Source: Maridesulfovibrio sp.
GTDB taxonomy: Bacteria; Desulfobacterota; Desulfovibrionia; Desulfovibrionales; Desulfovibrionaceae
NCBI RefSeq assembly: GCF_963667685.1
Contig: NZ_OY763930.1
Location: forward strand, 1,905,501-1,969,500
Direction of reading: 5' to 3'
Length of the DNA: 64,000 nt
Position numbers and translations under genes: made by a program
The notes under the pieces: model-generated
Databases searched by the model: none
What the model was told of the DNA's origin: nothing
Seen by the model: only the letters and a program-made list of their open reading frames with translations
Shown: one piece after another, positions 17,335 to 24,948 of the stretch
Position numbering within the stretch: the stretch's first letter is position 1
Layout: each line of letters opens with the position of its first letter

Positions 17335-18150
17335 ATGGATTTTACAGCTATTGACCAGCAGATAAGTGAACTTGAGAACTGCATTGAGAACACAGTCCCC
17401 GTCGGTCCTGATGAGGAACTTCTCGTAGGGGTTGATCTCGGAACAGCTTATATCGTGGTGGTAGTCCTGAACAGCAGGAAGGAACCTGTGGCCTGTGCCA
17501 TGGAGTTCGCCCGCGTGATCAAGGATGGTCTGGTTGTTGATTACATGGGAGCTACCCGCATTACCCGCAAACTGGTCGGCGAGCTTGAAGAGCGACTGGG
17601 CCGCAAGCTTGAACGTGCGGCCATTGCGGTTCCTCCCGGAACCGGGAAAAAAGATATCACTACTCACCAGTATGTGGTCGAGGGTGCCGGACTGGAAGTA
17701 ACCAATGTGCTCGACGAACCGACAGCCGCTAACGCTGTTCTCGGTCTTGAAAACGGTGTCATCGTGGATATCGGTGGTGGCACAACAGGTCTTTCCGTTC
17801 TTGAAAACGGCGAAGTCACTTACGTCGCTGACGAAGCTACCGGAGGAACCCATGTGACTCTGGTTCTTTCAGGTAACTACAAAATAAGCTTCGAAGAGGC
17901 GGAAGACCTGAAAAAAGTAAAAGAACGACAGGCCGAGATCCTGCCTGTTGTGCGTCCGGTGGTTCAAAAAATGGGTTCCATTGTTAAGAGCCATATCAAG
18001 GATCGCAATATTTCAGCCATTTACCTTGTCGGTGGTACCTGCTGCCTCAAGGATATGGAAAAAGTGGTGGAAAAAGAAGTGGGCATTCCGGTTTACAAGC
18101 CGGCCAACCCCTTTCTGGTTACCCCGCTGGGCATTGCCCTTAACTGCTAG
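17335..18150 (+). CDS. eutJ: EutJ-like Hsp70/actin-fold ATPase
   Basis: This 271-residue protein has the sugar kinase/Hsp70/actin ATP-binding motifs: VGVDLGTAYIVVVVL (phosphate 1), VVDIGGGTTGLSV (phosphate 2) and YLVGGTCCLKDME (adenosine). EutJ proteins are thought to act as chaperones for microcompartment enzymes. There is no substrate-binding domain as in DnaK. Clean GAGAG site before the ATG. It lies between pduL and a signature-less cargo-like protein. Function by family and context only. Confidence 0.88.
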   Translation: MDFTAIDQQISELENCIENTVPVGPDEELLVGVDLGTAYIVVVVLNSRKEPVACAMEFARVIKDGLVVDYMGATRITRKLVGELEERLGRKLERAAIAVPPGTGKKDITTHQYVVEGAGLEVTNVLDEPTAANAVLGLENGVIVDIGGGTTGLSVLENGEVTYVADEATGGTHVTLVLSGNYKISFEEAEDLKKVKERQAEILPVVRPVVQKMGSIVKSHIKDRNISAIYLVGGTCCLKDMEKVVEKEVGIPVYKPANPFLVTPLGIALNC

Positions 18151-18185
18151 AAAAAGCAGACCGTAAGAATTACAGAGGCATAGCC

Positions 18186-18262
18186 TGATAAAAGTTTTTG
18201 GGTTTTCTAAACCATTTTTGCAAAAAGGGTTTAAGCCCTTGGAGAGGCCCCCGGCAGGGCCG
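18186..18262. repeat. Dispersed intergenic repeat
   Basis: Reverse-orientation copy: AAAAGTTTTTGGG, then a TTTTTGCAAAAAGGGTTTAAG hairpin segment and GGCCCCCGGCAGGGC. Located between eutJ and the gene at 18275. Confidence 0.75.
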
Positions 18263-18274
18263 TCGGAGACAGAC

Positions 18275-18874
18275 ATGAGCATAGATATCAACGAACTTGT
18301 TCAATCAATCGCTGCAGAAGTGCTGAAACAGCTTAAGCCTGAAGCGCAGAAACCATGCGTGCTGGTTCTTGCAGAGCGCGACTGCCTTGTAGCAGAGAAA
18401 GTCAGCAGCATGGTTGGTGATGAGTACGAATACTACTTCTTCGGCGAAGACCATCACTGCAAAGAATTCTGCCGCTACATTGTGCCCTCTCTGTGCGTAT
18501 GTGAAATGTCTGACCTTGCTGTTGGAAAAGCGCACGGCATGATCATGACCGAAGTGCTGCGCCTGTTGCTGCTTGGTAACAAGGTGGAAGTTCTGTCTTT
18601 CGGATATGAAGATTACAATCAGACTGCTCCCGGACCTCTTTATGCTCTTTATCAGAAGCACGAAGAAACCCTCAAAGGTTTCGGTCTGGAAAGATTTCAA
18701 CCCAAGGCGCCCGAGTCTCTGAAATTCAGGGAATCACTGATCACCGAAAAGGTGGTCAGTGATGCCGCTGGCAGGGGTGCAAAAGAATTGGTAGTTCTTT
18801 CTGCTGCGATGCTGACTCCGTTGGCCGAAGAAGCAGCTAAAGAGCTGAACATCAACATCAGCAAGAGCCTCTAA
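18275..18874 (+). CDS. BMC-associated protein of unknown function with an N-terminal targeting helix
   Basis: This protein of about 199 residues may belong to the hypothetical proteins found in ethanolamine/choline compartment operons (weak recognition). The first 25 residues (IDINELVQSIAAEVLKQL) form an amphipathic helix resembling encapsulation peptides. The body has a Rossmann-like start (PCVLVLAERDCLVAEKVSSM) and a later LLLLGNKVEVLSFG, reminiscent of flavoprotein-like folds, with several cysteines around residues 66-78. A longer frame from 18218 reads through an intergenic repeat; the ATG at 18275 with GGAG upstream is preferred. No catalytic function can be assigned. Confidence 0.75.
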   Translation: MSIDINELVQSIAAEVLKQLKPEAQKPCVLVLAERDCLVAEKVSSMVGDEYEYYFFGEDHHCKEFCRYIVPSLCVCEMSDLAVGKAHGMIMTEVLRLLLLGNKVEVLSFGYEDYNQTAPGPLYALYQKHEETLKGFGLERFQPKAPESLKFRESLITEKVVSDAAGRGAKELVVLSAAMLTPLAEEAAKELNINISKSL

Positions 18875-18884
18875 GGATTGTTCT

Positions 18885-19154
18885 ATGATTATCTGTAAAG
18901 TTGTCGGCAATGTCTGGGCCACTCGCAAGAATGATAATTTGAGCGGGGAAAAGCTGATGGTTGTTCAGCGCCTTGATATAGAAGAAAAGGGCAGTGATGA
19001 AGTTTTTGTGGCTGTTGATTGCGTTGGCGCGGGTATCGGTGAGCAGGTTCTGGTCACTACCGGTAGTTCCGCACGTATGGCCCTGCGCAACCAGGAAGCC
19101 CCGGTTGATGCTTCCATCGTGGGCATCATCGATGAAGTTCAGGCAAGGGTTTAG
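18885..19154 (+). CDS. eutN: Pentameric BMC-P vertex protein (EutN/CcmL family)
   Basis: This 89-residue protein matches the EutN/CcmL family from end to end: MIICKVVGNVWATRKN, DCVGAGIGEQVLVTTGSSA, and DASIVGIIDEV. Pentamers cap the vertices of the polyhedral shell; one BMC-P gene is the minimum for a closed compartment. It starts 10 bp after the previous gene and stops 3 bp before the next. Confidence 0.95.
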   Translation: MIICKVVGNVWATRKNDNLSGEKLMVVQRLDIEEKGSDEVFVAVDCVGAGIGEQVLVTTGSSARMALRNQEAPVDASIVGIIDEVQARV

Positions 19155-19157
19155 GCA

Positions 19158-19706
19158 ATGGATACGCTGGGCATAGTCGAGACTATAAGCATCGCTGCCG
19201 GAGTGCGCATAGCCGATGCCATGATGAAAGCTGCGGACGTGGAATTAGTCCGGGCTGCTTCTATCTGTTCCGGCAGGTATCTTATTTTTGTTACCGGTGA
19301 ACGGGCAGCTGTTGCGGCCAGCGTGCAGGCGGCCGAAAACGATGGAAGCAGAATAAAAGGAAGCTTTGTAATTTCCAGTCTGTCTCCTGAAGTTGCTGCC
19401 GTCCTGAAAAAACCGGTTGTGCTGGAAAATGTCCGGGCTATCGGAGTAATAGAATGCCGCACTGTTTCTTCGGGCGTGGTCGCTGCTGATGCCGCGGTCA
19501 AACGGTCCGGGGTGGAGCTGGCACGCTTTGTTTCGGGACAGGGTATTAACGGCAAATCATATTTCGTTATGAGCGGCGATGTCGCAGCGGTTCAGGAAGC
19601 CGCAGAAGCAGCATCGTCCTCATTAGGCAACAATCTTGTTGAGGCGGTCGTCATCCCCGGACCCGACGCCTCGGTCGTAAAGGCCTTAGTACGGGGAACG
19701 AGGTAA
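19158..19706 (+). CDS. Tandem-domain BMC-T shell protein, PduT-like
   Basis: This 182-residue protein has two BMC domains (about 1-85 and 93-178: DTLGIVETISIAAG and AIGVIECRTVSSG). Cys37 in SICSGRY aligns with the PduT cysteine (motif ICPGK) that binds a 4Fe-4S cluster at the trimer's central pore. It may therefore carry a cluster, as the second PduT-like protein at 23130 may too. It lies between the BMC-P gene and the Cys-cluster protein. Confidence 0.85.
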   Translation: MDTLGIVETISIAAGVRIADAMMKAADVELVRAASICSGRYLIFVTGERAAVAASVQAAENDGSRIKGSFVISSLSPEVAAVLKKPVVLENVRAIGVIECRTVSSGVVAADAAVKRSGVELARFVSGQGINGKSYFVMSGDVAAVQEAAEAASSSLGNNLVEAVVIPGPDASVVKALVRGTR

Positions 19707-19708
19707 AG

Positions 19709-20053
19709 ATGAAAAAGAAACTTATCGAAGCGGGCAACATTGATTCATTTCTCTGCCCGGACAGTGACACTATTTACGTGGATAATACCATGATCCTTAC
19801 TCCCGGAGCCAAAGATGTACTCCGCAAGAAAAAGATCAAAATTGCCCACGTTGAAGACGCCGCCGCAGCCGTAGCTGAAGCGGGTAACGGTGGATGCGGA
19901 AACCCTGACTGCTCAAAAGACGTTTGTGACGGCTGCGAAGAGCTGGTCATGGGTATCGCGGTAACGCTCAAGGAAGAATACGGAATCACCGATCTTGCAC
20001 AGCTCAAGGAAATGAGCTTCAAGCTTGCTGAAGCCGTTAAAAGCAATATCTAA
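19709..20053 (+). CDS. Small BMC-operon protein with a cysteine cluster
   Basis: This 114-residue protein is not assigned to a named family. Residues 1-45 (MKKKLIEAGNIDSF, TMILTPGAKDVLRKKKIKI) resemble the short N-terminal module seen in EutQ and cobalamin adenosyltransferase-type microcompartment proteins. An Ala-rich stretch follows, then the motif CGNPDCSKDVCDGC (C-x4-C-x4-C-x2-C), which could bind zinc or an iron-sulfur cluster. The last 35 residues look helical. Starts 2 bp after the previous stop. Position beside PduT-like and PduS genes makes a redox or cluster role plausible but unproven. Confidence 0.7.
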   Translation: MKKKLIEAGNIDSFLCPDSDTIYVDNTMILTPGAKDVLRKKKIKIAHVEDAAAAVAEAGNGGCGNPDCSKDVCDGCEELVMGIAVTLKEEYGITDLAQLKEMSFKLAEAVKSNI

Positions 20054-20075
20054 AGAATTTTAAGAGGAGAAGGCT

Positions 20076-20360
20076 ATGTCTAACAATGCTCTCGGAATGG
20101 TAGAAACAAAAGGTCTGGTCGGTTCTGTTGAAGCAGCCGATGCTATGGTTAAAGCTGCAAACGTAACTCTCGTTGGTCGTGAACAGGTCGGCGGCGGTCT
20201 CGTAACCGTAATGGTTCGTGGCGATGTCGGTGCTGTTAAAGCCGCAGTTGATGCCGGTGCAGCAGCTGCTGCACGCGTTGGCGAACTGCGCAGCGTACAT
20301 GTAATACCCCGTCCTCACAGCGAAGTGGAAGTTATTCTTCCCAAGTGCGCTGTAAAATAA
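20076..20360 (+). CDS. Canonical hexameric BMC-H shell protein, copy 2
   Basis: This 94-residue protein is nearly identical to the BMC-H at 16144, differing at few positions (REQ for KTQ near the pore, [10 protein letters not shown] for [10 protein letters not shown]) and at the tail, which ends in CAVK with a terminal-region cysteine. AGGAGA precedes the ATG. Duplicated major facet protein; mixed hexamers or facets are likely. Confidence 0.95.
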   Translation: MSNNALGMVETKGLVGSVEAADAMVKAANVTLVGREQVGGGLVTVMVRGDVGAVKAAVDAGAAAAARVGELRSVHVIPRPHSEVEVILPKCAVK

Positions 20361-20368
20361 GGACATAA

Positions 20369-20406
20369 GGGGCACGGGTATCCCTCACCCCTCACTCCCG
20401 TGCCCC
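20369..20406 (+). promoter_or_regulatory. Stable hairpin after BMC-H copy 2
   Basis: GGGGCACGGG (20369-20378) pairs perfectly with CCCGTGCCCC (20397-20406). No U-run follows. Like the hairpins after the other BMC-H gene, it probably protects the upstream message or partly terminates, raising shell protein over downstream enzymes. Confidence 0.6.
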
Positions 20407-20466
20407 AAAACAAATTTATTAGTTCACAAATTCTAATCCTGATATTTTGATTTATTGGAGAAAAGG

Positions 20467-21576
20467 GTGACACAGTTCTACGGCAAAACAAAGATCTGCT
20501 ACGGCGAAGATGCTCTGGATAATCTGGAGACCATCCCGGCTAAGCGGGCTTTTATTGTTACCGATTCTTTTATGGTTAAGACCGGCTTTGTTGACCGGGT
20601 TCGTACCCATCTGGATCGAAACGGGATTCCTTACATCATTTTTGATGAGGTAGAACCCGATCCTTCCCTTGAGACAGTTACCAAGGGAGCACAGATTTTC
20701 CTCAAAAACCAGGCCGACCTGATTATTGCCCTCGGCGGCGGTTCACCCATTGATGCGGCAAAATCCATTTCCTTTTTCGCCGGTAAGGCTCTTGAAGGAA
20801 AGATCAAGCCGACGCTGGTCGCAATCCCTACCACTAGTGGTACCGGAGCAGAAGTTACCAGCATCGCCGTGGTCACGGATAAGATCAACGAAGTCAAAAT
20901 TCCGCTTAATGACGAAATGCTCATCCCGGATATGGCTATCCTTGATGCCCGTTTCACACGTTCCCTGCCTCCGCATGTAACCGGAGCGACAGGAATGGAT
21001 GTTCTGACCCACGCTATTGAGGCTTACACTTCACGTCAGGCCAACGCTTTTACTTCTATCTACGCCAGATACGCTATCAGTTACGTATTCAAGTATCTCA
21101 AGCGGGCCTACATCAACGGCGATGACATGGAAGCCCGTGAGAACATGCTGCTTGGGTCCTGCATGGCAGGTATGGCTTTCAATAACAGCGGTCTGGGTAT
21201 CACTCATTCCATTGCCCATTCCCTCGGCGGTATTTTTCATGTGCCGCACGGTCTGGCAAACGCAGTTGTTTTGCCTCATGCAATCAAGTTCAACAGCTTT
21301 GATGTGGGAATCCGTTACCATGAGATAGCCATCATGCTGGGGCTGCCTGCCGCTACTGTGGAAGAAGGAACCCGTTCTCTTATCAATGCGGTCCGCGAGC
21401 TCAATGAGTCAATGGGCATTCCGAACAATATCGGCGCATTGAAGATCGATGAAAGTGTTTTTAAAACCAGCTTGGACACCATTGCCCGCAACGTGCTTGA
21501 TGATATCTGCACAGCAGGCAACCCCAGAATTCCTTCCCGTGATGATGTGAAGGAACTTTTGCTCAAGGCCTGGTAA
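20467..21576 (+). CDS. cutO: Iron-containing alcohol dehydrogenase of the choline compartment
   Basis: This 369-residue group III alcohol dehydrogenase would reduce acetaldehyde to ethanol and regenerate NAD+ within the compartment. Family motifs are present: ALGGGSPIDAAK (cofactor), the long family signature beginning GLGITHSIAHSLGG, and the metal-ligand histidines in that segment and in HVPHGLANAVVLPHA. The GTG at 20467 has GGAG six bases upstream; the alternative TTG at 20455 would overlap that site, so I reject it. Confidence 0.93.
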   Translation: MTQFYGKTKICYGEDALDNLETIPAKRAFIVTDSFMVKTGFVDRVRTHLDRNGIPYIIFDEVEPDPSLETVTKGAQIFLKNQADLIIALGGGSPIDAAKSISFFAGKALEGKIKPTLVAIPTTSGTGAEVTSIAVVTDKINEVKIPLNDEMLIPDMAILDARFTRSLPPHVTGATGMDVLTHAIEAYTSRQANAFTSIYARYAISYVFKYLKRAYINGDDMEARENMLLGSCMAGMAFNNSGLGITHSIAHSLGGIFHVPHGLANAVVLPHAIKFNSFDVGIRYHEIAIMLGLPAATVEEGTRSLINAVRELNESMGIPNNIGALKIDESVFKTSLDTIARNVLDDICTAGNPRIPSRDDVKELLLKAW

Positions 21577-21589
21577 GTTATAGCAGTTT

Positions 21590-21668
21590 TGATAAGCCCC
21601 GGCAGCGAAGCCTAATGAAAGGTTGAAGCCGCCGGAGGCGAAATCACCTGAAAAAAGCGCGAAGCGCA
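21590..21668. repeat. Dispersed intergenic repeat
   Basis: Reverse copy between cutO and the pduS-like gene: GCCGCCGGAGGCGAAATC and AAAGCGCGAAGCGCA modules are clear; the central hairpin is shortened. Confidence 0.7.
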
Positions 21669-21689
21669 ACAAATTCCAAGGTTAATCAA

Positions 21690-23015
21690 ATGGCTGTAAA
21701 TATAGTTGATATTATACGCGAAACAGGTGTTGTCGGAGCAGGGGGGGCAGGTCTGCCTACCCATGTTAAGGCTGAAGCCAACGTAGACACCGTACTGGTC
21801 AACGGTGCTTCCTGTGAACCGCTGCTCATGAGTGACCCTTATCTCATGGAAGCGGAAGTGGACACCATGATCCGTGGTCTGGAAGCAATCATGGACTGCA
21901 CCGGAGCCCAAAAAGGTATTATTTGCCTCAAAGGCAAGCATGACAAGGCAGTTAAGGCTGTTCAGGAAGCTGTCGCCCGTGACGGTTCCGGACGCCTTGA
22001 GTGTTTCGTTCTTAAAGATTTTTATCCTGCCGGTGACGAGCAGGTGCTCGTGTACGAAGTTCTGGGACGCACCGTGCCCGAACGCGGCATTCCGCTTCAG
22101 GTCGGAGCCGTGGTCAGCAACACCGAGTCCCTGTTCAACATTGCTCTCGCGTTGGACGGCAAGCCGGTAACCCACCGCTACCTGACAGTTGCCGGGGAAA
22201 TCAAGAAGCCCATGGTTGTAAAAGTTCCCGTGGGGACTCTGGTTTCCGATGTGCTTGAGTTCGCTGGCGGACCGACAATTTCCGATTACAAGGTCGTGGA
22301 CGGCGGTCCCATGATGGGCCGGGTTCTGCCCGATACCAATCAGCCGGTGACCAAAACCACCAGTGGCCTTCTGGTCCTGCCCCCGAACCACAATGTCGTT
22401 GCGGCCAAGGTAATGGACCCCGAAAAGATCCGTCGCATCACCAACACCGTCTGTTGCCAGTGCTCCCGCTGTACAGACCTCTGTCCGCGTAATCTGCTCG
22501 GCCATTCCCTGCATCCTCACAAGCTGATGCGTGTAATCGCCAACAACGAGCTGGATACTGAAGTAGCGAAAGAAGCACTGCTTTGCTCCGAGTGCGGCAT
22601 CTGTGAAAAGTTTGCCTGCCCCATGATGATTTCTCCTCGTGAGGTAAATGCCCAGATCAAACAGGTTCTGATGAAAGAACGCGTTACCTGGGAATCCAAG
22701 GGCAATGAACTGAAGGCCAATCCCTTCCGTGAAAGCAGGGCTATTCCGACCAAGCGTCTGATCCAGCGTCTGAACCTTTCCAAGTATGACGGTCATCCAG
22801 ATTACGCAGGTGAATATATTCCTTCCGTAGTCAACATCCGCCTTAGACAGCATATCGGTGCCCCGGCGCAGTGTGTAGTTTCCGTCGGAGATAAGGTTAA
22901 CTGTGGTGACCTGATCGGTGAAATTCCCGAAGGGGCTATGGGCGCAAGGGTTCACGCCAGCATCGACGGCACAGTCGAAAGCATCGAAAACGGTGTAGTC
23001 GTCATCAGGAAATAA
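21690..23015 (+). CDS. pduS: PduS/RnfC-like flavo-iron-sulfur oxidoreductase
   Basis: This 441-residue protein shares the PduS/RnfC layout. Residues 8-21 (RETGVVGAGGAGLP) form a Gly-rich NADH/FMN loop, followed by the Nqo1-like middle domain with a SLBB region. Two 4Fe-4S motifs are present (CCQCSRCTDLCP and CSECGICEKFACP), and a C-terminal barrel-like segment follows. PduS reduces cobalamin in B12 compartments, but no B12 enzyme is encoded here. It more likely passes electrons from NADH to a shell-bound cluster of the PduT-like proteins. It starts 113 bp after cutO across a repeat. Confidence 0.9.
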   Translation: MAVNIVDIIRETGVVGAGGAGLPTHVKAEANVDTVLVNGASCEPLLMSDPYLMEAEVDTMIRGLEAIMDCTGAQKGIICLKGKHDKAVKAVQEAVARDGSGRLECFVLKDFYPAGDEQVLVYEVLGRTVPERGIPLQVGAVVSNTESLFNIALALDGKPVTHRYLTVAGEIKKPMVVKVPVGTLVSDVLEFAGGPTISDYKVVDGGPMMGRVLPDTNQPVTKTTSGLLVLPPNHNVVAAKVMDPEKIRRITNTVCCQCSRCTDLCPRNLLGHSLHPHKLMRVIANNELDTEVAKEALLCSECGICEKFACPMMISPREVNAQIKQVLMKERVTWESKGNELKANPFRESRAIPTKRLIQRLNLSKYDGHPDYAGEYIPSVVNIRLRQHIGAPAQCVVSVGDKVNCGDLIGEIPEGAMGARVHASIDGTVESIENGVVVIRK

Positions 23016-23019
23016 CTAA

Positions 23020-23100
23020 TAAAAAGTTTTTGGGATTTTTAAACCTTTTTTAAAATGGTTTAAACCGCGGCGGCGAAATAGATTCGCCCGAAAGCGTGAA
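23020..23100. repeat. Dispersed intergenic repeat
   Basis: Reverse copy between the pduS-like and pduT-like genes: AAAAAGTTTTTGGGA, central hairpin, CGGCGGCGAAAT and GAAAGCGTGAAGC. Confidence 0.75.
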
Positions 23101-23129
23101 GCACATCCCCTCCCAAAAGGAGATATAAA

Positions 23130-23681
23130 ATGAATTTACGTACAATCGGTTGTGTAGAACTGAACAGCGTTGCTCTCGGCATCCACGTTGCCGATGAAAT
23201 GCTTAAAGCTGCATCTGTTGAGCTGGTCATGGCCCGCCCCACCTGTCCGGGCAGGTATTTCGTTGTGATTTGCGGTGATACCGGTGCTGTTAAAAGCTCT
23301 GTCGAAGTCGGTTGTGAAATCGGCGCAGACATGGTTGTTGATCATTTCACCATCCCCAGCATCCACGAGGATGTTATCCCCGCACTCAGCGGAACTTCCA
23401 TCGTGCCCAGAATCAATGCTCTTGGTGTGATCGAAACCTACACTATCGCTTCCTGTATCCTCGCAGCTGACGCAGCAGCAAAGGCCGCAGATGTCAGCCT
23501 GATCGAAATCCGCATGGCTGCCGGTCTTGCCGGTAAGGCTTATGTTACCATGACCGGTGATGTAGGTTCCGTGAAAGCTTCAGTTGAAGCCGGAATCGAA
23601 GGCGTTGCCGAATCCGGACCGGTTCACAGCCACGTGGTTATTCCTTCCCCCAGCGAAGGCATCAAAGCTCAGTTGATTTAA
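23130..23681 (+). CDS. pduT: PduT-like tandem BMC-T shell protein
   Basis: This 183-residue protein has two BMC domains (about 4-88 and 96-180: TIGCVELNSVALG and ALGVIETYTIASC). Cys39 in RPTCPGRY matches the PduT motif TICPGK whose cysteines from three subunits hold a 4Fe-4S cluster in the pore. It directly follows the PduS-like gene, the classic partner, supporting electron transfer across the shell. AAAAGGAG precedes the ATG. Confidence 0.92.
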   Translation: MNLRTIGCVELNSVALGIHVADEMLKAASVELVMARPTCPGRYFVVICGDTGAVKSSVEVGCEIGADMVVDHFTIPSIHEDVIPALSGTSIVPRINALGVIETYTIASCILAADAAAKAADVSLIEIRMAAGLAGKAYVTMTGDVGSVKASVEAGIEGVAESGPVHSHVVIPSPSEGIKAQLI

Positions 23682-23687
23682 TAAGAT

Positions 23688-23790
23688 TGCTTCCGGCGGC
23701 CGGGGAAGGGAAACTTTTGCAAAAGTTTCCCTTCCCCGGACCCCATCCCTTCAAAACCTTTCATTTGGGCTTCGCCGCTTCGGATAGCAA
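23688..23790. repeat. Dispersed intergenic repeat, hairpin variant
   Basis: Forward copy: CTTCCGGCGGC, then a long hairpin GGGGAAGGGAAACTTTTGC / AAAAGTTTCCCTTCCCC, and GGGCTTCGCCGC. The hairpin variant also appears at 49170-49273. Confidence 0.75.
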
Positions 23791-23821
23791 AAAGTATATT
23801 TAATTTCAGAGGAGTTCTTTC

Positions 23822-24175
23822 ATGATGGACAATGAAAACAAACAGCGCATTATTCAGGAATACGTTCCCGGTAAGCAGGTTACTCTTGCCCATCTGATAG
23901 CCAGTCCGCACCGGGATATCTATCTCAAGCTCGGCCTCGATGATAATTCATCCGGGGCTATCGGCATCATGACTATTACTCCCAGTGAAGGTGTGATCAT
24001 CGCCTCTGATGTTGCCACCAAGGCTGCGTCTGTGGAGATCGGTTTTCTGGATCGTTTCGGCGGTTCTCTGCTGATTCTGGGGGATGTCGCCAGTGTTGAA
24101 GCTTCGCTTAGGGCCGTGCTCGATTATTTTGAAGATACTCTGCATTATTCTTCTGTTGAGTTGACCCGGTCATAA
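23822..24175 (+). CDS. EutS/PduU-type permuted BMC-H shell protein
   Basis: This 117-residue protein has the circularly permuted BMC domain: an N-terminal strand region ([20 protein letters not shown]) that forms a small beta-barrel on the hexamer, then [20 protein letters not shown] and [13 protein letters not shown]. EutS and PduU are minor shell components whose barrel may plug the pore. Strong AGAGGAG ribosome binding site; the second ATG codon is equally possible as start. Confidence 0.92.
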   Translation: MMDNENKQRIIQEYVPGKQVTLAHLIASPHRDIYLKLGLDDNSSGAIGIMTITPSEGVIIASDVATKAASVEIGFLDRFGGSLLILGDVASVEASLRAVLDYFEDTLHYSSVELTRS

Positions 24176-24187
24176 AAATTATTTTGC

Positions 24188-24376
24188 ATAAATTAATAAA
24201 AGGTTTTGGGATTCTTGCATTAGCCCTTAGGCGAGAAGCTTTGCTTCGAGTCTTAGGGATAACGACAGTGGAACAAACCCTTTTGCAAAAGAGTTTAAGC
24301 CGCCGAGGCAAACTCAAAGAATTCTTAAAACGCGAAGCGTACAAAATCAGCCCCCGGCAGGCTCGCCGAAGGCATC
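24188..24376. repeat. Dispersed intergenic repeat with nested insert
   Basis: Reverse copy upstream of eutP. Between the GGGATTCTT and AAACCC modules it carries about 65 extra bases with a hairpin (AGCCCTTAGGCGAG ... AGTCTTAGGG) and CGACAGTGGAAC, as also seen at 26694-26826. It ends with ACGCGAAGCGT and CCCCCGGCAGG. Confidence 0.8.
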
Positions 24377-24378
24377 TT

Positions 24379-24801
24379 ATGAAAAAAACTATGTTTGTGG
24401 GCGAGACCCGTTCCGGGAAAAGTTCGCTTATAAAAGTCCTTTCCGGGGAATCCTACACCCCGCGTCGGGCCATGGCCGTGGAATTTATCGGTCCGTTTAT
24501 CAATACTCCCGGTGAGTTTCTTGAAAACAGCTGGTTCTACAACGCCCTGATTACTTCCTCCGCAGATTGCGAAGTGCTGGCCATTGTTCAGGACAGCACC
24601 CGCCGCACCAGCCTTTTTCCACCCCTTTTCGTTTCCATGTTTAACCGCAAGGTAATCGGCCTTGTTTCCAAGGTTGATGATCCAAATTCCGACCCCGTTC
24701 TGGCCGAACGCTTTTTAAAGCAGGCCGGAGCAAAAGAAATCATCCGCACAAGTTCGGTTACTGGTGAAGGGATAGAGGAAATTTTAGAGGTCATCTCCTG
24801 A
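24379..24801 (+). CDS. eutP: EutP/PduV-like small GTPase
   Basis: This protein of about 140 residues has a Ras-like P-loop GETRSGKSS at residues 7-15, a switch region NTPGEF, and the base-specificity-like segment VSKVDDPN. EutP/PduV proteins are associated with microcompartments and, for PduV, with compartment positioning; EutP also shows acetate kinase activity in one system. The frame is open back to 24184, but those 65 residues translate an intergenic repeat, so I start at the ATG at 24379. Last gene of the BMC operon. Confidence 0.85.
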   Translation: MKKTMFVGETRSGKSSLIKVLSGESYTPRRAMAVEFIGPFINTPGEFLENSWFYNALITSSADCEVLAIVQDSTRRTSLFPPLFVSMFNRKVIGLVSKVDDPNSDPVLAERFLKQAGAKEIIRTSSVTGEGIEEILEVIS

Positions 24802-24824
24802 TCGTTAGGTTTAAAAAATTTCAT

Positions 24825-24868
24825 AAACAAAGGCCGTAATATCAGATCTGATATTACGGCCTTTGTTT
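24825..24868. terminator. Terminator of the BMC operon, 44-bp perfect palindrome
   Basis: A gapless perfect palindrome of 44 bp (arms 24825-24846 and 24847-24868, AAACAAAGGCCGTAATATCA in one arm) followed by a T-rich tail. It lies between the convergent eutP-like and larB genes and works in both directions. Confidence 0.85.
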
Positions 24869-24948
24869 TGTGGGAGAGATATAGAGCTGAATACGAAGCT
24901 CTATTAAAACGTCTTTCGGGAAGAGGGGGTGGCGGATGGGGAAGGCTT

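Noticed and set aside
21612-22955. Antisense open frame of about 450 codons opposite the pduS-like gene
   Set aside because: Shadow frame; composition and lack of motifs argue against coding.
21690-23015. Role of the PduS-like protein as cobalamin reductase
   Set aside because: No B12-dependent diol dehydratase, ethanolamine lyase or adenosyltransferase is encoded in the operon.
24184-24378. 65-residue N-terminal extension of the EutP-like GTPase
   Set aside because: It translates an intergenic repeat copy; the P-loop begins seven residues after the ATG at 24379, as normal.
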